Of a DNA stretch of 64,000 bases, positions 14,674 to 24,139 are shown one piece after another. The first letter of the stretch is position 1, and the number at the start of each line of letters is the position of its first letter. Both the position numbers and the translations under genes were made by a program. The stretch spans positions 208,386 through 272,385 of the forward strand of contig NZ_JASERL010000016.1 of assembly GCF_030766935.1 (NCBI RefSeq), written 5' to 3'. The DNA comes from Streptomyces sp. KL109B. GTDB lineage: Bacteria > Actinomycetota > Actinomycetes > Streptomycetales > Streptomycetaceae. The notes below the pieces were generated by a model. The model worked only from the letters and a program-made list of their open reading frames with translations. It was not told the origin of the DNA and did no database searches.

Positions 14674-17600
14674 ATGGGGCAGGTGCTCCCGCAACCCACA
14701 GGAGAGCAGCCCGCAGGAGAGCAGCCGACAGGAAATCAGCCGACAGGAGCGCGCCCTCGCGGAGAACCGGAGCGGCTCGGCCACTGGTGGCTGGCCCGGC
14801 GGCTCGGCAGCGGCGGGCAAGGAGTCGTCTACGAGGGGTACGACACGGCGGGCCGACGCGCCGCCGTCAAGGTGCTGCGCGCCTCCTTCGGTACGGACCG
14901 CGAGCAGCGGGCCCGGTTCGCGAAGGAGGCGGGGGCCGCACGCCGGGTCGCCCGGTTCTGCACGGCCGAGGTGCTCGACGCGGACATCGACGGCGAACGC
15001 CCGTACATAGCCAGCGAGTACATCGAGGGCCCCACCCTCACCAGCCACATCCGGGCCAACGGCCCCCTGCACGGCACCCGGCTCTACCGGCTCGCGCTCG
15101 GCGTGGCCACGGCGCTCGCCGCGATCCACGAGGCGGGCGTCGTGCACCGCGATCTGAAGCCGGACAACATCCTGCTCGGCCGGGACGGCGGCCCCTACGT
15201 CGTCGACTTCGGCGTCGCCCGGCTCGTCGGCCAGACCACCGGCTCCGCCCGCCAGGCCGTCGGCACCCCCCTCTACATGGCGCCCGAGCAACTGTCCGCC
15301 CGCGGCGGCGAGCCGCTGCCGGGCGCCGCCGTCGACGTCTTCGCCTGGGGTTCGGTGGTGCTGTTCGCGGCGACGGGACAGCACACGTTCGCGGCGCCCG
15401 GGGTGGGCGAAGTGCTGCGCCGCATCCGCTCGTTCGAACCGGACACGAGCGTCCTCGAACAGCCGCTGCGCCGGCTGGTCGACGCCGCGCTCGCCAAGCG
15501 GCCCGCCCTGCGCCCCAGCGCGCGCGATCTGCTCCTCGCACTGATCCGCGGCGACGGCACGGTGTCCCTCGTGCCGGAGTTCGAGGGCGACCGGGACGCC
15601 CAGCGGCACGGCGCCAGCGCGGCGGTGCCGGTGGTGTCGCCGCGGGCCGCCGACCCACCGCTCGGTGATCTGGCGGAACAGGTGTACGCCCGGCTGCCGC
15701 GGGCCGGCGCCGGGTTCGCGGTGCGGGGCGTGCTGCTTCAGCTCGTCGTGGCGGGCGAGGCGCCGGACGGCAGCGAGGACGCGATCCGCTCCGCCACCTG
15801 GCCGCAGCTGTTCGCCGCCGCCGCGACCGACGACCAACGGCTCGCCGTGGAAGAGGTGGTGGCCGCTTTCGCGCGGGCGGGCCTGCTGCACTCGCACGGC
15901 GGCTACGTCCGGCTCCCCTCCGGCGCGCTGCCGCACGCCTGGCCACGGCTGCGCGACTGGATCACGGTGGACCGGGCGGCGCTGCGCGGGCGGCAGGAGC
16001 TGCGGGACAGTGCCCGGCGCTGGGAGGCGGGCGGGCGGCGCCGTGAACTACTGCCGGGCGAGGGGCAGTTCACCCAGTTGCGGGCCCTCGCCGCGGCGCT
16101 GCCCCGGCAGTTGCGGCCGAGCGCCATGGAGGACGCGTTTCTGTACGCGGCCGGGCGGGCCCGTCGGCGCTCCCGCGTCCTGCGCCGCGCCCTGCTCGCC
16201 GCGGGCGCCGCGCTGCTCGCCCTGGCGCTCGTCGCGGGCACCTTGCTGCTGGAGGAGCGGTCGGAGAACAGGACGAAGAATCAGGAGCTCGCCGCCCGGC
16301 GGGCCGCGACCGTCACGGCGACGCTGCGCCTCACCGACCCGGCCGCCGCCATGCAGTTCGCCGTCGCGGCCCACCGCACCGCACCGGCCGCGGTCGAGAC
16401 GCGGGCGGCGCTGCTCGGCGCGCTGACCCAGCCGGAGCGCGCCGCCACCCCGCTCGGCTCCGAGGCCGTGGACGAGCGGCTGCTGAGCGCCGACGGCCGC
16501 ACCGCGGTGACGGTGCGGAGCGCGCGGGCCACGCGCTGGGAGGTGCGGACCGGCGAGCGGGACAAGGCGTTCGGCGTTCCCGCCGGTGCCACGGCGACGG
16601 CCCTCAGCCCGGACGGCAGGCACCTGGCCGTCGCCGTCGACGCACGGACCACGCTGGTGGACACCCGTACCGGCAAGAAGTCCCGGGGCCCGTCGGCCGG
16701 CGGGCGGATCACGGCGCTGCGCTTCTCGGCGAACAGCCGGCTGCTGGCCGCGACGGGCGAGGCGGCGCCCGCGCTGTGGGACGTGTCCGACGCCCGGCCG
16801 CGGCCCACGCCGTCGGAGGCCGCCGGTCTGCGCCGCGGCGGCGCGGAGCTGAGCCCGGACGGGCGGCTGCTCGCCGTCTGCCAGGCGGGCGAGGACGTGG
16901 TGTTCGCCCTGTACGACACCGCGAGCGGCCGGCGGGTGTTCGGCAACGCCCCGGGCGGCCCGCTCACGGCCCACGACGACTGCGCGGTCGGCTTCGCCGC
17001 CGACGGCGGGACGGTGGCCGCGGTCCTCGACGACGAAGTCTGCTCCTGGACCGTCGCCGGCCACCGCCAGAAGGACATCCTCGACCCCGTCCCGGTCTCG
17101 GGCCCGGCCCGCTTCGCGTTCAGCCCGGACAGCACGGTCCTCGCGGTCTCGGACGAGAACGCCCTGTCCGTGTACCGACCGGCCGACCTCGGCCCCGGCG
17201 ACGCGCCCCCCGCGGTTCCCGTACGCCACCCGACGGCGTCCCAAGTGGTGACCGCACTGGCCGCCGACGACACCGGGCACCAGATCCGGTACCTGGACGA
17301 CGGCGCCTCCCCCACCGCGTACACCCTCGACCTGTGGACCGTCCGGCAGCCGCCCCTCCCGGCCGCCCGCGCCCCGGCGACCGCGCTCGCGCCCGGCGGC
17401 GGGGCCCTCGCCGTGCAGCGGCCCGACGGCAAGGTGACCGCCGTCGCGCCGGCCGCCGAGCGCGCCACGGAAACGTACGGGGCCGGCACATATCCGGTGG
17501 GCACCGCTCCGCCCGCCGAGGTCCGGCACCCGTACCGGCGGCTGGTGTTCGGCCCCGACGGGCGAGGGTTCCTGGTGCAGCGGACGGACGCGCCGGAGGT

Positions 17601-18393
17601 GGAGCTGTGGCGGATCGAGGACGGCCGGGCCCGGCGGGCCGACCGGTTCTCCTTCGGCTCGCGCATCACGTCGCTCGCACTCTTCGCCGACGGCCGGACG
17701 ATCGCGGTTGGGCGCGCTTCGGGTGTCGACCTGTACGCCACCGACACGCACAAGCGCCAAGGCCGCCTGCCGGCCCCCGCGGGCTCCACCCTCGCCGTCG
17801 ACCCGGAGGGCACCCGACTGGCCACCTCCACCGGCTACTTGATACTCCTCGACGACCCCCACCACCCCTTCCTGCTGCGCGCCACCCGCGCCACCGCGCT
17901 CGCCTTCAACGACGACGGCACCCTGCTGGCCTCCGGCGACGGCACCGGCCGGGTCTCCCTGTGGCGCACCGGGCCGCGGCAGCCGCTCGGCTCGCTCGCC
18001 GGGACCGACACCGGCGACGGAGTGGGCGGCCCGGAGGCGGTGGCGTCCCTGGCGTTCGCCCCCGGCGGCCTCGCGAAGGACGCACTCGCCTCGAAGACCC
18101 TCGCGGTCGGCGGCGCCCACGGCACCCTCCATCTCTTCGACGTCAACTGGCAGCGCCGCCTGGGCCATGGGCTGTTCCCGCGGGGAACGGGCCCGGTCTC
18201 GGTGGCGTACACCCGCGACGGCGCCCGCCTCCTCGCCGGCACCCCGGACGCCCCGCTGCGCGGCTATCCGCTGCGCAACAAGGTGGCGCGTTCCACGGCC
18301 TGCACCCGGGTCGCCGAGTCCGGTCGGGGGCCGGTCACCGAAGAGGAGTGGGCGGCGCGGATGGCGCCGGTGCCGTACGAGAAGCCGTGCTGA
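14674..18393 (+). CDS. Transmembrane Ser/Thr protein kinase with STAND-like middle and beta-propeller (AfsK-like)
   Basis: A 1239-residue protein. After a Gly-Glu-Gln-Pro repeat N-terminus comes a complete Hanks kinase domain: glycine loop GSGGQGVVYEG, Lys in AAVKVL, catalytic HRDLKPDN (about 158-165), VDFGVAR, and GTPLYMAPEQ. Residues about 400-500 (AWPRLRDWITVDRAALRGRQ, GEGQFTQLRALAAALP) resemble the segment that links STAND NTPases to WD40 repeats. A membrane helix follows (about 507-527). The remaining 700 residues are WD40-like blades (FSPDSTVLAVSD, AFNDDGTLLASGDGTGRVSLW). The ATG at 14674 is preferred over 14668 because GGGGGAG then has correct spacing. The regulator gene follows at once. 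Confidence 0.9.
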   Translation: MGQVLPQPTGEQPAGEQPTGNQPTGARPRGEPERLGHWWLARRLGSGGQGVVYEGYDTAGRRAAVKVLRASFGTDREQRARFAKEAGAARRVARFCTAEVLDADIDGERPYIASEYIEGPTLTSHIRANGPLHGTRLYRLALGVATALAAIHEAGVVHRDLKPDNILLGRDGGPYVVDFGVARLVGQTTGSARQAVGTPLYMAPEQLSARGGEPLPGAAVDVFAWGSVVLFAATGQHTFAAPGVGEVLRRIRSFEPDTSVLEQPLRRLVDAALAKRPALRPSARDLLLALIRGDGTVSLVPEFEGDRDAQRHGASAAVPVVSPRAADPPLGDLAEQVYARLPRAGAGFAVRGVLLQLVVAGEAPDGSEDAIRSATWPQLFAAAATDDQRLAVEEVVAAFARAGLLHSHGGYVRLPSGALPHAWPRLRDWITVDRAALRGRQELRDSARRWEAGGRRRELLPGEGQFTQLRALAAALPRQLRPSAMEDAFLYAAGRARRRSRVLRRALLAAGAALLALALVAGTLLLEERSENRTKNQELAARRAATVTATLRLTDPAAAMQFAVAAHRTAPAAVETRAALLGALTQPERAATPLGSEAVDERLLSADGRTAVTVRSARATRWEVRTGERDKAFGVPAGATATALSPDGRHLAVAVDARTTLVDTRTGKKSRGPSAGGRITALRFSANSRLLAATGEAAPALWDVSDARPRPTPSEAAGLRRGGAELSPDGRLLAVCQAGEDVVFALYDTASGRRVFGNAPGGPLTAHDDCAVGFAADGGTVAAVLDDEVCSWTVAGHRQKDILDPVPVSGPARFAFSPDSTVLAVSDENALSVYRPADLGPGDAPPAVPVRHPTASQVVTALAADDTGHQIRYLDDGASPTAYTLDLWTVRQPPLPAARAPATALAPGGGALAVQRPDGKVTAVAPAAERATETYGAGTYPVGTAPPAEVRHPYRRLVFGPDGRGFLVQRTDAPEVELWRIEDGRARRADRFSFGSRITSLALFADGRTIAVGRASGVDLYATDTHKRQGRLPAPAGSTLAVDPEGTRLATSTGYLILLDDPHHPFLLRATRATALAFNDDGTLLASGDGTGRVSLWRTGPRQPLGSLAGTDTGDGVGGPEAVASLAFAPGGLAKDALASKTLAVGGAHGTLHLFDVNWQRRLGHGLFPRGTGPVSVAYTRDGARLLAGTPDAPLRGYPLRNKVARSTACTRVAESGRGPVTEEEWAARMAPVPYEKPC

Positions 18394-18413
18394 GCCGGGG
18401 GGTGGGGCGAGGG

Positions 18414-21095
18414 GTGCTGGAGTTCCGGATCCTCGGGCCGATGGAGGTCGCGGACGGCGAACGGGCGGTGCCGCTCGGGCCGCCCAGACAACGGGCCCTG
18501 CTCGGCGCCCTGTTGCTGGCGGGCGGCGCCACCGTGCCGGTTCGCGCGCTGACCCGCTGTCTGTGGCCCGACGACCCCGACGGCGACCACGCGCAGGTGC
18601 TGCGCGTGCATCTGTCGGCGCTGCGCCAGCGGCTCGGCAGGGAGGCCCTCGCGCACGACACGGGCGGCTACCGCGTCGTCACCGAGCCCGGGCGCATCGA
18701 CCTGTTCCGCTTCCGCGCCCTGGCCGAGGACGCGGCGCGGGTGCGCGCGGACGACGATCTGGAGCGGGCCGAGGAACTGCTCGGGAGGGCGCTCGGCCTG
18801 TGGCGCGGGGAGCCGTTCGAGGACACCGGGGACAGCGCGCTACGGGAGAGCGCGGCGGAGCGGCTCGTCGAGGAGCGGCGGCAGGCCCTCGAAGACCACG
18901 CCGAGGCGCTGGTCGTGCTGGGCCTGCACACCCGGGCGATCGGCCCGCTGACCGCTCTGACCACCGAGGTTCCGCACCGGGAGCGGCCCCGGTACCTGTT
19001 GATGTGGGCGCTGCACCTGGCGGGCCGCCGCACGGAGGCGCTCGCCGTCTACCCCGGCTACCGGCGCCGCCTCATCCGCGAGTTCGCCGCCGACCCGGGC
19101 CGCGATCTGCAGGAGCTGCACCGGCGGATCCTGTGCGACGACCCGACGCTCTCGCCGCGCCGCAGGAGGCGCATTCCGCGCGAACTCCCGCCGGACATCA
19201 CGCACTTCACCGGACGCACCGCGGAACTGTCCGGCCTGGAACGGTGGTTGCCCGCACCCGGGGACCCTGCCGCGCACATCGTGGTGCACGGCGCGGCGGG
19301 TACGGGAAAGTCCTCGCTCGTCACGCACTTCGCGCACCTGCGTCAACAGGACTTCCCCGACGGCCAGTTGTACGCGGATCTGCACGGCACCAGGGAACGG
19401 CCCGCCGGCCCGGCGGCCGTCGCCGAGGACTTCCTGCGCTCGCTCGGCACTCCCCCGCGCTCCGTGCCGTCGGGCCTCGACGACCGCATCGGTGAACTGC
19501 GCACCCGTTCGGCGCGCCGCCGACTCCTCGTACTCCTCGACGACGCGCACGACGAGGCCCAGGTCGGCCCGCTGCTCGCGGCGTCGGCGGGCTCCGTCTC
19601 GCTGGTCACCAGCCGCTCCCCGCTCGGCGGCCTCGACACGCGGGCCCGGCTCCCCCTCGACGTGCTGTCCCGGGAGGACGCGCTCGCGTTCCTCGCGCGG
19701 GCCACGGCCGGTGCGAGCACCCGCGTGCCCGACGCCGAGGCGCTCGTCGACCGGTGCGGGCGGCTGCCGCTCGCCCTCGCCGTCCTCGCGAGCCGCATCG
19801 GGCAGGGCCGCCCCTCGCGCGTCAGCGCCCTCGCCGCGCGGCTCGCCGACGCCCGCGGCCGGATCGACGAGGTCCGGCACGGCGACCGCGCCCTGCGCCC
19901 GGTCCTCGCGCTCGCCTGCGCGGGCCTGCCGGAGGACGCGCGGGCGCTGCTGCGGGTCGCGGGCGCCCTGACGGAGCCCGAGTTCGCGCCGTGGTGTGCC
20001 GGTGGGCTCGTGCCGCGGCCCCGCGAGGCGGCCACGAACCTGGTCGACGCGGGGCTGCTGCAGCCGCGCGGGCTCGACCGGGCGGCCCAGGAACGCTTCG
20101 GGATCCACGCCCTCACCAGGCTCTACGCCCGCGAGCTGATCGGCGACTGCGGGGCCCGCGAGCTGCTGCGGTCCGTCGCCGAACAGGCCCTGATCGAGGT
20201 GGCCTTCGCCCGCTCGCTGATCGGCCCCGCCGACACCGTGACCCCGCTCGGCCTGCCGCTCGCGCTGCGGCCCGTCGGCTCCACCACCGGCATCGGCTGC
20301 ACGCTGCGCTGGCTCGACGCCGAGCGGGTCTTCCTGACCGGCCTCGTCCAGGACGCGTACGACTACGGCTGGTACGGGGCGTGTTGGCAGCTGGCCCATC
20401 TGCTCACCCCACACCTGGCGGAGCGCCGCCGACTGTGCGACTGGGCGCGGGTCCAGCAGTTCGCCCTGCTCTCCCTGCCGCTGCTCGCCGATCCGCACGC
20501 GGCGGCTCTGGTCCGGCGCGACTTCGGGGATCTGCTCGCCGCGCGGGGGCAGCACGCCGACGCGGCCCGCGAACTCGGCGCCGCGCAGGCCGGGTTCGAG
20601 GCCTGCGGGGCGCCCGCCGAGGCCGCCCGCGCGCAGCGCCGCCGCGCGGAGGCGCTCAGCCACTTGGGCCGCCCCGCCGACGCGGAGGCGTGCCTGCGGT
20701 CCTGCCTCGACACGTTCCGGTCCCTGAACGACCGGCGCGGTCACGCGGAGACCGAGCTGGCGCTCGCCCTGGTGCTGCGCCGGGCCCGCCGCGGCAGGGA
20801 GGCGACGGCCCTCCTGCACTCGGCCCTCGCGGTCCACCGCGACCTGGGCGACCGCCCTGGCGAGGCGGCGGTGCTGCACGCGATGATCCACGTATGCCCG
20901 CCGACGGCCGCCGCGACGGCGGACCGCCAACTCGCCCTGGCCCGGCGCCTGGACGACCCGTGGCTCGAGGCACGCGCCCTGCGCGACCGGGCGGCCGTGC
21001 ACCGGGCCCACGACCGGACCGCCGCCGCGGCGGAACTGGAGCAGCTGGCGCGGGACATCCTCGACGCGGCGGAGGAGGACGACTCCCGCGACTGA
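18414..21095 (+). CDS. AfsR/SARP-type transcriptional regulator with STAND NTPase and TPR domains
   Basis: An 893-residue regulator. Residues 1-95 are an OmpR-type winged helix (EFRILGPMEV, QRALLGALLL, LRVHLSALRQRLG). Residues 100-245 are the bacterial transcriptional activator domain (GEPFEDTGDSALRESAAERL). Then comes a STAND NTPase with Walker A GAAGTGKSSL and Walker B LLVLLDDAHD. The C-terminal 300 residues are TPR-like helices. Such proteins activate secondary-metabolite genes and are phosphorylated by AfsK-type kinases. The GTG at 18414 is preferred; GTG 18402 is an alternative. It starts 20 bases after the kinase stop, so the pair is an operon. Confidence 0.9.
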   Translation: MLEFRILGPMEVADGERAVPLGPPRQRALLGALLLAGGATVPVRALTRCLWPDDPDGDHAQVLRVHLSALRQRLGREALAHDTGGYRVVTEPGRIDLFRFRALAEDAARVRADDDLERAEELLGRALGLWRGEPFEDTGDSALRESAAERLVEERRQALEDHAEALVVLGLHTRAIGPLTALTTEVPHRERPRYLLMWALHLAGRRTEALAVYPGYRRRLIREFAADPGRDLQELHRRILCDDPTLSPRRRRRIPRELPPDITHFTGRTAELSGLERWLPAPGDPAAHIVVHGAAGTGKSSLVTHFAHLRQQDFPDGQLYADLHGTRERPAGPAAVAEDFLRSLGTPPRSVPSGLDDRIGELRTRSARRRLLVLLDDAHDEAQVGPLLAASAGSVSLVTSRSPLGGLDTRARLPLDVLSREDALAFLARATAGASTRVPDAEALVDRCGRLPLALAVLASRIGQGRPSRVSALAARLADARGRIDEVRHGDRALRPVLALACAGLPEDARALLRVAGALTEPEFAPWCAGGLVPRPREAATNLVDAGLLQPRGLDRAAQERFGIHALTRLYARELIGDCGARELLRSVAEQALIEVAFARSLIGPADTVTPLGLPLALRPVGSTTGIGCTLRWLDAERVFLTGLVQDAYDYGWYGACWQLAHLLTPHLAERRRLCDWARVQQFALLSLPLLADPHAAALVRRDFGDLLAARGQHADAARELGAAQAGFEACGAPAEAARAQRRRAEALSHLGRPADAEACLRSCLDTFRSLNDRRGHAETELALALVLRRARRGREATALLHSALAVHRDLGDRPGEAAVLHAMIHVCPPTAAATADRQLALARRLDDPWLEARALRDRAAVHRAHDRTAAAAELEQLARDILDAAEEDDSRD

Positions 21096-21157
21096 ACGGA
21101 TTGTGAACACCCACTCCTTACGGTGCCGTTCAGCCGACCCCGAGAAGGAGCGTCCCT

Positions 21158-21613
21158 ATGGCACCCACATCGTTTCCGCGCCGCCGCGCCGCCGCACTCG
21201 CCGCCGGCTTCGCCCTGGGGCTCGGAGCCCTGACGGCGGGCGCCCTGCCCGCGGGCGCGTCGCCCGCGCAGCAGCGAGCGGTCGACTACGCGGCGGCCGA
21301 CTACGACTGCACCTTCAGTTCCGAAGGGCCTCAGCTGTACGCCGGGCACTACGCCGGCTCCACGGCGGTGCCGGCGCGGCACGCGGTCTCGGCCCCCGGC
21401 ATCGAGGCGCAGTGCCTGCTGCTCTCCATCGGGTACGACCCCGGCCGGATCGACGGCGTCTTCGGGCCCCGCTCGCAAGACGCGATGAAGCGGTTCCAGC
21501 GCGTCTACCTGGGGGACCCGGACGCCGACGGAATGCCGGGCCCGAACACCTGGACCACGCTGCGCTACACCGCCTACGACCCTTCGACCGACGACGGTGC
21601 GACGACATGGTGA
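21158..21613 (+). CDS. Secreted peptidoglycan-binding domain protein
   Basis: A 151-residue exported protein: Arg-rich signal peptide (about residues 1-35, cleavage near AGA-SPA) followed by a short spacer with Cys (YDCTF) and a peptidoglycan-binding 1 type domain (EAQCLLLSIGYDPGRIDGVFGPRSQDAMKRFQR). It should anchor to the cell wall; no catalytic domain is attached. A GAAGGAG site lies upstream of the ATG. Its stop overlaps the start of the next gene by seven bases, which suggests co-translation with the membrane protein. Confidence 0.85.
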   Translation: MAPTSFPRRRAAALAAGFALGLGALTAGALPAGASPAQQRAVDYAAADYDCTFSSEGPQLYAGHYAGSTAVPARHAVSAPGIEAQCLLLSIGYDPGRIDGVFGPRSQDAMKRFQRVYLGDPDADGMPGPNTWTTLRYTAYDPSTDDGATTW

Positions 21614-22542
21614 CTCCGGGGCCTGACGACCGTACCGCCGAGACGCCTCGCCTCTCCTGCCTGGGCCTCGTGGCCGTGGCCGGCGTACTGGTGATCGTCA
21701 CGTCGCTGCTCGCCGGGAACAGCCTGCTGCTGTGGGTGGCAGTCGTCGTCGCCGCCGACTGGTGGATCGCGCGGGCCCCGGAGCGCCGCGCCTTCCCCGC
21801 GCTCCCTTCGACCGGTCTCGGCGCGGCGGGCGCCGTCTGGAAGTGGTGTTTCGCCGCGCCCGTGTACTGCGCCGAGCGGTGCTTCGGGCCGCGCGGCGAG
21901 CGGCGGATCGACGATCCGTTGGCGGCGGAGGTGAGCCGCTGGCGGGCGGCGCTGGGGCTCGGGTTCGTCATCGGCGTGCACCAGTTGGTGCTGCACGACA
22001 CGGGCGCGCACGCCGGGGCGTTCGCGGACGCGCTGCTGAGCACGGTGGTGCTGCTCGCACTCGGGGTCCCCTTGACGGTGGGCCTGTTCCTGCTGGTGGC
22101 GCGACCGGCCGACCGGGCGGGGATCCGCCCCGGGCTGCTGCACGGGGTCCTCGCCCTCGGCGCGTTCGCGGCGACGCTGGCCGCGCTGGCCGGTGTCTCC
22201 GCGCTGACCGGCCTCATCGGCGGTCCCGTGGCCGTGCTGATCGGCGTGCTGGTGGTCAGCTGGGGGCTGCTGTTCCTGATGGCCGCCGCGTTCGAGGTAC
22301 AGGAGCACTACTTCGGGGTGGCCGACATCCACCCGCTGCTGCTGCCGGTCACCGCGGTCGTCGGCGTCTGGCTGCTCAACGTCGTGTCCCCGCTGCTGGG
22401 TTCGGACCGCAACCAGAACGCCGCCGAGTGGATCCTCTCCCTCGGCGGCGCCCTGTCGGTCACTGCTCTTGCCGTGTGGCAGTTCCACCGCATGCGCAGC
22501 GTGCACGGAGTGCGGCTGCGCGGCACGGTGGGCGCGGGCTGA
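21607..22542 (+). CDS. Multi-pass membrane protein of unknown function
   Basis: A 311-residue protein with six or seven hydrophobic helices. It has a cysteine-rich loop (VWKWCFAAPVYCAERCF) after the first two helices and a conserved-looking EVQEHYFGVADIHPLLLPV segment before the last pair. No family was recognised. The ATG at 21607 overlaps the stop of the secreted peptidoglycan-binding protein; a GTG at 21610 is equally possible. A 17-bp tandem duplication (22544-22577) lies between its stop and der. Confidence 0.65.
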   Translation: MVTPGPDDRTAETPRLSCLGLVAVAGVLVIVTSLLAGNSLLLWVAVVVAADWWIARAPERRAFPALPSTGLGAAGAVWKWCFAAPVYCAERCFGPRGERRIDDPLAAEVSRWRAALGLGFVIGVHQLVLHDTGAHAGAFADALLSTVVLLALGVPLTVGLFLLVARPADRAGIRPGLLHGVLALGAFAATLAALAGVSALTGLIGGPVAVLIGVLVVSWGLLFLMAAAFEVQEHYFGVADIHPLLLPVTAVVGVWLLNVVSPLLGSDRNQNAAEWILSLGGALSVTALAVWQFHRMRSVHGVRLRGTVGAG

Positions 22543-22581
22543 GCCGCGTACTGCTCCTACCCGCGTACTGCTCCTATCCGC

Positions 22582-24057
22582 CTACTTCTTCTTGCCGCGC
22601 TTCTCGCGCACCCGCACGGAGATGTGGATCGGCGTGCCCTCGAAGCCGAACTCCTCGCGCAGCCGGCGCTCGATGAAGCGCCGGTAGCCGTGCTCGATGA
22701 AGCCGGAGGCGAAGAGCACGAAGCGCGGCGGCTTGGAGGCGGCCTGGGTGCCGAACAGGATGCGGGGCTGCTTGCCGCCGCGCACCGGGTGCGGATGGGA
22801 GGCGACGAGCTCGCCGAGGAACGAGTTCAGGCGGCCCGTCGGGATACGCGTCTCCCAGCCCTCCAGGGCCGTCTCGATCGCGGGGACCAGCTTCTCCATG
22901 TGGCGTCCGGTGCGCGCCGACACGTTCACCCGGGGCGCCCACGCGACCTGGCCGAGCTCGGTCTCGATCTCGCGCTCCAGGTAGTAGCGGCGCTCCTCGT
23001 CGAGGGTGTCCCACTTGTTGTACGCGAGGACGACGGCGCGGCCCGCCTCGACGGCCATCGTCACGATCCGCTGGTCCTGGATGGAGATCGACTCGGAGGC
23101 GTCGATCAGGATGACCGCGACCTCCGCCTTCTCCACGGCGGCGGCGGTGCGCAGCGAGGCGTAGTAGTCGGCGCCCTGCTGGAGGTGGACGCGCTTGCGG
23201 ATGCCCGCCGTGTCGACGAACTTCCAGGTGACACCGCCGAGTTCGATCAGCTCGTCGACCGGGTCGCGGGTGGTGCCCGCCAGTTCGTTGACGACGACGC
23301 GGTCCTCGTCGGCCACCTTGTTCAGGAGCGAGGACTTGCCGACGTTCGGGCGGCCGATGAGCGCGATGCGGCGCGGGCCGCCGAGCCCGGCGCCGCCGAA
23401 GGTCTGCTGCGGGGCCTCGGGCAGGGCCTCGAGGACGGCGTCGAGCATGTCGCCTGTGCCGCGGCCGTGCAGCGAGGAGACCGGGTGCGGCTCGCCGATG
23501 CCGAGCGACCACAGGTACGCGGCGTCCGCCTCGCCGCTGGGGCCGTCGACCTTGTTGGCGCACAGCACGACCGGCTTGTTGGCCTTGCGGAGCAGGCGTA
23601 CGACGGCCTCGTCGGTGTCGGTGACGCCGACCTTGGCGTCGACGACGAAGACGACCGCGTCGGAGGCCTCGATCGCGTACTCGGCCTGCGCGGCCACGGA
23701 CGCGTCGATGCCGAGGACGTCCTGCTCCCAGCCGCCGGTGTCGACGACCTTGAAGCGGCGGCCCGCCCACTCGGCCTCATAGGTGACGCGGTCACGCGTG
23801 ACGCCGGGCTTGTCCTCGACGACGGCCTCGCGGCGCCCGATGATGCGGTTCACCAGGGTCGACTTGCCGACATTGGGGCGGCCGACGACGGCGAGCACCG
23901 GCAGCGGTCCGTGGCCCGCGGCGTCGATCGCGCCCTCGACGTCCTCGAGGTCGAAGCCCTCCTCCGCGGCGAGCTCCATGAACTCCGCGTACTCAGCGTC
24001 GCCCAGCTCCCCGTGCTCGTGTTCCGGGGAGCCCTCGGGCTGGATCTGGTCGTTCAT
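22582..24057 (-). CDS. der: GTPase Der (EngA), ribosome assembly
   Basis: A 491-residue protein with two tandem GTPase domains, each with its own G1 motif (GRPNVGKS, twice) and G3 DTGG/DTAG, plus NKVD and NKWD G4 motifs, and a C-terminal KH-like domain ending in basic GKKK. It binds the 50S subunit and is essential for its maturation. The first 48 residues before the first G domain are acidic and Glu-rich, an actinobacterial extension. It is the last gene of the tyrA-cmk-plsC-der series on this strand. Confidence 0.97.
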   Translation of the reverse strand: MNDQIQPEGSPEHEHGELGDAEYAEFMELAAEEGFDLEDVEGAIDAAGHGPLPVLAVVGRPNVGKSTLVNRIIGRREAVVEDKPGVTRDRVTYEAEWAGRRFKVVDTGGWEQDVLGIDASVAAQAEYAIEASDAVVFVVDAKVGVTDTDEAVVRLLRKANKPVVLCANKVDGPSGEADAAYLWSLGIGEPHPVSSLHGRGTGDMLDAVLEALPEAPQQTFGGAGLGGPRRIALIGRPNVGKSSLLNKVADEDRVVVNELAGTTRDPVDELIELGGVTWKFVDTAGIRKRVHLQQGADYYASLRTAAAVEKAEVAVILIDASESISIQDQRIVTMAVEAGRAVVLAYNKWDTLDEERRYYLEREIETELGQVAWAPRVNVSARTGRHMEKLVPAIETALEGWETRIPTGRLNSFLGELVASHPHPVRGGKQPRILFGTQAASKPPRFVLFASGFIEHGYRRFIERRLREEFGFEGTPIHISVRVREKRGKKK

Positions 24058-24139
24058 GAAGTCCGTACCTCGTCGTTCATTCGTGGTGATCGGTGCGCCC
24101 GCTTCGCAAGGGAAGCCGGTGCACTACTGAAAGTCTCGC

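Noticed and set aside
22544..22577. 17-bp tandem duplication between the membrane protein gene and der
   Set aside because: Two copies of CCGCGTACTGCTCCTA in a short convergent gap, with no pairing or other sign of function. Probably simple slippage.
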